From Prosapia bicincta (Eukaryota; Arthropoda; Insecta; Hemiptera; Cercopidae), in the NCBI GenBank assembly GCA_036971475.1, contig JBAIZL010000008.1, forward strand, positions 7,271,001 to 7,335,000: a DNA stretch of 64,000 nt, written 5' to 3'. The translations under genes and the position numbers were made by a program. Shown here in pieces: positions 57,716-64,000 of this stretch. Below the pieces are notes generated by a model. That model saw only the letters and a program-made list of their open reading frames with translations, did not search any database and was not told the origin of the DNA. Each line of letters opens with the position of its first letter. Within the stretch, counting starts at the first letter, position 1.

Positions 57716-59060
57716 CATGTATTACCTGTATTTTTAGTCACCTGTATACTCTTGACACCTGTAAATATAAGTCAGTTAAAGGTTTAAGTCACCTGTATAG
57801 GTAGTCACTTGTATACGTAGTTACTTGTATACTTAATCACCTCTATTCACTAGTATACGTTGCAACATGATTAAACCAACATGTATATTTAGTTACTTGT
57901 GGACGTAGACACATGTATACGTAGCCGGTTATATATGTAGACAGTTTCATACACAGTCACCTGTATACATAGTCACGTGTATATTTTATCACCTGTATAC
58001 GTGGTTACCAGTGGACGTAGACCCCATGCATAAGTAGTCACCTGTATAGATAGTCACCTGCATGAGTCAGTAGTCACATGAATAGGTAACTCATATGTAT
58101 ATGTAACTAACTGTACACGTAGTCAAAGTGAACAAATTAGTAAAAGTGTAAATAATTGTATAAAGCAGTGATTTGCATACGTATTCCCTTCTATTCGTAG
58201 TCACCTGTATTCCTAATCCCCTGTATACGTAACGACCTGTTCACGTTGTCATCTGTAAACGTAATCATCTGCATACATTGGCTACTTCTACATTAGTCGG
58301 CTGTACATTTATGACACCAATATAGGTTTAACGGTTTTATGAGTACTATTACCTGTATAGGTAGTTATATACTTGTTTTAAGCCTATGCTTATTTTAACA
58401 TTAGTCATAACATTAAGAATTAGTCAAAAGTGTAAATAATTGTATAAAGCAGGGATTTGTAAATGTAGTCACCTGTATTAAGTCACCTGTATACGGAGAG
58501 ACCTATATACCCAGGCATCTCTATATATTAGTCTCACCTATATGAGTTCATCAAGTTTATGATATCAATATAGGTTTATCAGTTTTATTGATTGGTCACC
58601 TATACAGTTAGTTACCTATACATGTCGTCACCTTTATACGCAGTTACATATATACGCATCCCATTGCATATGTCGCCTGTATACGTAGTACACTGTAAAC
58701 GCTGTCACCTATTGGTCACATATATACGTAGTTACCTGTATACGATATCGCCCACACATGTAGTCACCTGTATACGAAGAGACCTCTATACACAGGCATC
58801 TCTATATATTAGTCTCTTCTATAATGAGTCACCTATATGAATTCATCAAATTTATGATATCAACATAGTTTTATCAGTTTTATTGGTTGGTCACCTATTC
58901 AAGTTAGTCACCTGTAAGTGTAGTCACCTACATATTTAGCTACTTTTATACACAGACTCCTGTATACGTATGTACCTTTTAATGTTGTCAGCCGTATACT
59001 TGTCACCAGTATAGGTAGCCGTCTGTATGTATAGTCGCATGTATGATTTGTTTGTGTGGG
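57716..59060. repeat. Degenerate short-period minisatellite (GTCACCTGTATACGTA)
   Basis: TAGTCACCTGTATACG-like words recur about every 15-17 bp or multiples for 1.3 kb, with longer duplications inside (AAAGTGTAAATAATTGTATA at 58143 and 58427; CTCTATATATTAGTCTC at 58521 and 58798). The frame at 58592-58840 is a product of the repeat. Confidence 0.9.
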
Positions 59061-59197
59061 TGATCGACAGGTTGTACCGCTTTATTTAATATTACAAACA
59101 TTTAATGCAGACGTAACTAAGAGAAACGCCTATTGAAAATAATAATAATATCAGTTAACATATGGCTGAGTTGTAGTACCAATGATTTATTAGCTGT
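59061..59197. other. Junction spacer between minisatellite and right TIR
   Basis: 137 bp of unique sequence ending in TTAGCTGT directly before the TIR base GGTACAAACAGG; no gene. Confidence 0.5.
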
Positions 59198-59597
59198 GGT
59201 ACAAACAGGTGACTACTTAGGACATATGACTGACGAGCTTGCTACATACGGACAGGGATCATACATTACAGAATTTGTATCGGGAGGTCCAAAGACTTAT
59301 GGCTTCAGAGTACTCTCTAAAGCTAAAAACTCAATAGAGACAGTTTGCAAAGTAAAAGGACTGACTTTAAACCTTCGCACATCTGGTTTGGTTAATTTTC
59401 AATCTCTAAAATCAATGGTTACAGACAAAGACGAATCCTTGGAGGTGCCCGCTTCACGTATTCGTAGAACAAAAGATCGTGAGGTGGTTACTGTCGAGGA
59501 ATTGAAACAGTTTAAAATAACAGGATTCAAGAGAAAAAGGGAGGGTAAGTATGACTCCTTTCCTTATGGTTATAATAAAAAAGTACGACGTACATAA
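59198..59597 (+). pseudogene. Duplicated 3' end of polB within right TIR
   Basis: Encodes the same ~132 residues as the end of the 48160-50181 frame, from VQTGDYLGHMTDELATYGQG to the terminal KKVRRT, including KVKGLTL. It lacks the exonuclease and motifs A-C, so cannot be a polymerase. An ATG at 59133 in the spacer gives a 154-codon frame by chance fusion (MKIIIISVNIWLSCSTN...). Exists because the TIR boundary falls inside the gene. Confidence 0.92.
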
Positions 59598-61954
59598 GCG
59601 TACGATCAGTTCAAATGAGTTTTAAATTTTCCACGTAGACCATGTTTTAAGGGTAACATCAGAGCAACTGTAAATTATTTTTATTTCTTGGCTGAAAATT
59701 TCATAAAAGGTGTTTGAGATCCCCGTTAAAAAAGGAGATACGTAATTATTAATAAATCGAGTTTGTACAGTGTGATCTTTATCCTGTCTCTTGCTACCGA
59801 AATTAATTTTTCCGTAATCAAAGGCAAGAACGAAAGCTTAGAGATTAAGTCACGTTGTGTAATACGATAAGGTTATGCATGAAAGGTCAAAATCAGTGTA
59901 TTATTATACAATAAGTTAATTCTTGTGTGTCTGAGTCACTGGCGTGGAGTTAATTCTTCCGTAAACCTGTGTGTGTGAGTTAAACCTGTGTGTTTGTCTG
60001 GGTCACTGGCGTGAAGTTAATTCCTCCGTAAACCAAGGTGTGTCTGGGTCACTGGCGTGGAGTTAATTCTTCCGTAAACCAAAGTGTGTTTGGGGTCACT
60101 GGCGTGGAGTTAATTCTTCCGTAAACCCGTGTGTGCGTGTCACTGGTGTGTAGTTAAACCTGTGTGTTTGTCTGGGTCACTGGCGTGGAGTTAATTCTCC
60201 CGTAAACCAAGGTATGTCTGGGTCAGTGGTGTGGAGTTAATTTTTCCGTAAACAAAGACAAGTATAATATAAAAAATTTAAAGAAGGAAAATTAAAAAAA
60301 TTAAAAAAAGAAAAATTAAAAAATAAAAAATAAATAAAAAATGGTTATCTGATTTTTGATACCTGAAGTGTTAACCTTAAAGTAGATTTGCGCATCAAAC
60401 ATAGGTACGTATCGTCAACGAGATTTAGTTGATACTTCTTGCTTTCGTCATTGCCGGGATGCTAATTTTTAGTAAACAAGAGTGATTAATCTGTACTTTT
60501 AATCGCGTTGTGTAGTAAAATAGGTTTATTCTTGTTCTATGTGTTACCCTAAAACATGTTTTACTATTGATAGTGCAAGTAATGTAAACACAGCAATAAT
60601 AAAAATTTTCAAAATTGATGCTCATTGCAAGCGCTTTTCAAAATAAGCTCATGCAATAAGCTAACCTGGTGATGTAGGCCTACAAGGGGATGTCCGCCAG
60701 GTAAAAAAAACGGACAGCGCATCGAAGGCTATACCTCTAGGGTGATGGGGAAATTTGCCTATAAAGCTTTGTCTTTTGAAAAATTAGAGTCTATATTATT
60801 GCTGATGAAATACCTCATAATTCATGTTTACTTAGTTTAAAGTTACTCTGTGTTTACCATAGTCCTACGTATACAGGTTTTTCTAAAACAACTACGTTTC
60901 AGGAATAATTCTGAAGGCAGAAATAATATCCAGGTTATTAACCACAGCTTGTTATCTGATTACGGAAATAACCGGTCGTATCCGTTTGTATTTATAAACT
61001 GCGGTTAGTTTGTATTTTCCACTCTGTCTGAACCTACCTCTCTTAATGTTATTTGTCTAATGTAATAGTAAACTACAGAGGTAGAACAAGAAGATGGAGG
61101 AAGTGGCGGGGCTGCACTTGGGATAAGCGGTGGCTCGAATCAATGCTGTATGTATTTTAGCATGGAATCTGACGGAGTCTGTCGGGGATGTTCCAGATAT
61201 CAGTGCAATATCGGTATCTTAAGGGTAGGGAAAGCGGCGGGGCCGCACTTTCTTTTTTGACGACTACTCCATACGAGATAACATTGATCATGACGGGTTT
61301 GAGGTCATCGGTTTAGGTAGTTGAAATGATACAAGGAGGTCAGTCTTTTTTTATGGAAGGTATCCGAGGTCAGCGCCTCTGTGGGGTGTATTTGCAACCT
61401 TTTTCCGTAGGGGTGTGTAGGTCTGAGCAGGTACAGGCTTTTTCGTTGTTTTTACCTTTATAAAAGCTAGAAAATACCCACGACAGAGCATACAGGAGCT
61501 CCGAGACTAACCTTATGCTAAGAGATATTTGAGTTATTATAATTTCACCTCTACACATAGCGGTTAGGAATGCAATTATCTAGATAACAATAAACTTGTA
61601 TATTTGCTACACACAATATTATGCGTTACAGAGAATCAACCTCGTTATTCGGGAACAGACATAGAGTTTGGTGTACTGATGTTCATCCTCTTCACACATC
61701 TCCCTCCTGTGGGTGCGCCTGCAGCAGCGCGTCCGTGTGTTGGGTGTCCGCAGACGTAAGCCTACCGAGCGCCTGCAGTGTGATAGGCCGCTTCCCACAC
61801 ATACGGTTGACTATTTGAAACGTTGGTCATTTGATCTAACCGATCATTTTTTTTTGGCAATTTCATTAAAAACTACCCTTGGGGCGACCCCACCCCCTCA
61901 TCGAACCAACAGACACCACTATTTCTTAGGTTAGGACACTACAGCGAGATGAAA

Positions 61955-62076
61955 TCTTGTCCCCGCGCTTATGGGCGCTGCCATCATGTTCCCGCGCTTA
62001 TGGGCGCCGCCTTCTTGTTCCCGCGCTTATGGGCGCCGCCATCTTGTTCTCGCGCTTATGGGCGCCGCCATCTTGG
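61955..62076. repeat. 29-bp tandem array (right TIR)
   Basis: Complement of the 45675-45795 array: CCCGCGCTTATGGGCGCCGC then CATCTTGTT, four copies. Confidence 0.9.
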
Positions 62077-62155
62077 AAAGGGGTGGGGGTAGCAAATCCG
62101 GCTTTCCTATTGGCTCCCGCCCAAGTGCGCCACCTCAACAATGGCCTTCTCTACT

Positions 62156-62161
62156 TATAGG
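62156..62161. other. Target-site duplication TATAGG (right)
   Basis: Identical to 45589-45594; see the element entry. Confidence 0.9.
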
Positions 62162-62384
62162 CATTGCATTTGAAAATTGTTTAAATATTACCTCCAGATA
62201 ACCTCTAATTGACAACTAAAATAGCAGTTTTATTAACCTACTCTACTATAAGCAAAGTGTTTGTTATTCAAGAATCTACAGGACAATTCGTTCATTTCTT
62301 GCGAAATGAACTGAAAGATTTTTATCTTCACCAAAAAATATCAGAAGGGCCCAAAAGCGTTTCACTTTAATAAACTGAATTGAA

Positions 62385-62600
62385 ATTATCACCGAACCCT
62401 TCACCGAAACATTCACCGAACCCTTCACCAAACCATTCACCGAACCCTTCACCGAACCATTCACCGAACCATTCACCGAACTATTTACCGAACCATTCAC
62501 GGAACTATTTACCGAACTATTTACCGAACTATTTACCGAACCATTCACCGAACCCTTCACCGAACCATTCACCGAACTATTCACCGAACCATTCATCAAA
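62385..62600. repeat. 12-bp minisatellite (TTCACCGAACCA), ~18 copies
   Basis: Variants TTCACCGAACCC and TTTACCGAACTA alternate. Both strands stay open (SPNPSPNH.. and GSVNGSVNSS..), a consequence of a 12-bp unit without stops, not evidence of coding. Confidence 0.96.
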
Positions 62601-63795
62601 ACGAGAATGGCGTTTTTTACTTATGTAGTTGATTATGTTTAAAGATTTCATAAGGAAACGGTTTGTTCAAAGTAAACGCAGGTGTAGTTACTCACTGGGT
62701 AATTGAAACCTCTTTATCATTTGAACGGAATTGGCTTAAAACTACCCAAGCAAGATAATTTACAACATTTAATTACTAGCTCAGTGTTCTTTTGAGTTGT
62801 AAAATTGTTCTATACATCGCAGGAAGTACACAACTCTTACGTAACTACTTCATTTAAAATGCAACGTGTTAGACAGATTTAAATTTCTTTTGTTTTTTCG
62901 TATTAAATAATAATAACAGTACAACAATTCCTATCAGACAACAATATTATTTAACGGCACCATTTCTTAAATCTGTTAACACTCTCATTGTTGTTTATGT
63001 CATTGTTAGGTCCTCCCATTATTGTTTACTCATTGTTGAATTCTCCCATTGTTATTTCTTTTCATTGTTGTTTGTATGTCTACCTTTATTACGTTTTAAA
63101 GCACAAAGTGATGCCGACTTTATTTATGTACTCCGGTAATACCACAAACGCGAAACTGCTGATAAATATCTGTAGTAATAAAATCTGTCCGCAACAATGT
63201 AACGTAAACAGTACAGCGATTGCGTAAACTGCGCGCAGGCAACAAGTGACACCTGTGTTTACGCATAAACGCCAGAAGGTTGGCTGTGTTTATGTTTTGC
63301 GTTCAAAACAAACATCAAGCGAACGTTGATCTCGAAAAACCCATTCCAATACCCGAAACGGCGAACATTATCTGATAAACATCCAGCGTATAGGGCTAGC
63401 TGCCGGAATACTGGCGGCTAGTTAATTAATTAAGCGGCCGGGAGGTTTTAAGGCCCTTCTTCCACACAAACCATCTCAAATGCTTAGTGATCTGTGCATT
63501 AAAGGTCTTTGTGCTAAGGCCTTCCCAATTCTTCACGAAATTATTTTGTTTACACGTGACATATAAACTGGATTGTCTAGTTGGCTAGCATTTCGCGGTG
63601 TATGCAGCAATATTTTCATTACATAATGGTGTTACTTTTTGGCTTCGTGAAATCACAGATCTGTGTCTTCACGTCTTCCCATCTGTGCTTGTACCAACTC
63701 AATTTCCCTAAAACCAGTTTTTAGTTATTACTGTTGTAGGGTTAAACTTTTAATACTACTTTATTTAGTTGGATATAGAGTATAGTAATGTTACA
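62601..63795. other. Non-coding flank
   Basis: No gene recognised; the frame at 62988-63227 lacks any motif. 63360-63530 (GCTGCCGGAATACTGGCGGC; TTAATTAATTAAGCGGCCGG) is single-copy, less AT-rich and could be regulatory. Confidence 0.4.
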
Positions 63796-63797
63796 AG

Positions 63798-63799
<2 letters not shown>

Positions 63800-63852
<53 letters not shown>
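63800..63852. repeat. (CA)n microsatellite
   Basis: About 26 CA dinucleotides. Confidence 0.95.
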
Positions 63853-63855
<3 letters not shown>

Positions 63856-63887
63856 GGAGATGACCAGAAAAAAACATGGTACTTGGA

Positions 63888-64000
63888 GACAGCCAAAGAA
63901 GGAGGAGGGTTATCTAAGAGGTTCAGAGAAGCAGGAGGATTACGATGGAATCAGAGAAGCGGAGGGTTACGAAGGGATTCAGAGAAACAGGAGGGTTCCA
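63888..64000. repeat. ~30-bp G-rich minisatellite running off the window
   Basis: CAGAGAAGCAGGAGGATTAC, CAGAGAAGCGGAGGGTTACG and CAGAGAAACAGGAGGGTTCC recur at about 30-bp spacing up to the window end. Confidence 0.8.

Larger units (their letters stand above)
59198..62155. repeat. Right terminal inverted repeat, 2958 bp
   Basis: Reverse complement of 45595-48559, seven bases shorter. Contains the mirrored ~45-bp array (59922-60257), A-rich tract (60265-60345) and 29-bp YY1-like array (61955-62075). Ends ...GGCCTTCTCTACT immediately before TATAGG. Confidence 0.95.

Noticed and set aside
62276..62628. ORFs of (SPNP)n and (GSVN)n
   Set aside because: Both strands open because of a 12-bp repeat without stops.

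Overview
This window comes from an AT-rich animal nuclear genome, most likely an arthropod and probably an insect. The evidence is split genes with GT/AG introns, an INF2/Form3-type formin, Penelope-like, pogo, hAT and LINE remnants, a Polinton/Maverick, and large satellite arrays. The species cannot be named from sequence alone. I see no tRNA, rRNA or bacterial-type genes.

Region 1 (1-20.1 kb, plus one far exon at 44.6 kb) is a minus-strand gene for an inverted-formin-2-like (INF2/Form3) actin nucleator. I can place 14 coding exons in matching splice phase. They cover the end of the N-terminal inhibitory (DID/FH3) domain, a polyproline FH1, the whole FH2 and a WH2/DAD-like C-terminal motif. 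The gene runs off the low end (3' side), and its 5' exons are not found here. Its introns hold pogo, Penelope-like (PLE) and LINE debris and several long palindromes.

Region 2 (20.1-44.6 kb) appears to be a single intron of about 24.5 kb, inferred from a phase-compatible 34-nt microexon at 44,595-44,628. It is packed with foldback repeats, a 1.7-kb inverted-repeat element carrying an in-frame 63-bp tandem array, a hAT MITE, a (CA)n complex and a 4.1-kb GC-rich 63-bp satellite with higher-order structure. It also holds several smaller minisatellites.

Region 3 (45,595-62,155) is the most striking part: a delimited 16.6-kb Polinton/Maverick-like (adintovirus-like) element. It has an exact 6-bp target duplication (TATAGG on both sides), termini starting AGTAGAG, and nearly identical terminal inverted repeats of about 2.96 kb. 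It encodes one large protein-primed-type family B DNA polymerase in two overlapping frames (one frameshift). The N-terminal half carries a tandemly duplicated OTU-like domain. The terminal repeats extend into the polymerase gene, so the right end carries a copy of its last ~132 codons. No integrase, ATPase, protease or capsid gene is visible; the interior is a ~4-kb 144-bp satellite plus a ~1.3-kb short-period minisatellite. It reads as a polymerase-only deletion derivative that kept its ends. It lies upstream of the formin microexon, probably in another formin intron.

Region 4 (62.2-64 kb) is non-coding flank with a 12-bp minisatellite, a (CA)n tract and a short G-rich repeat.
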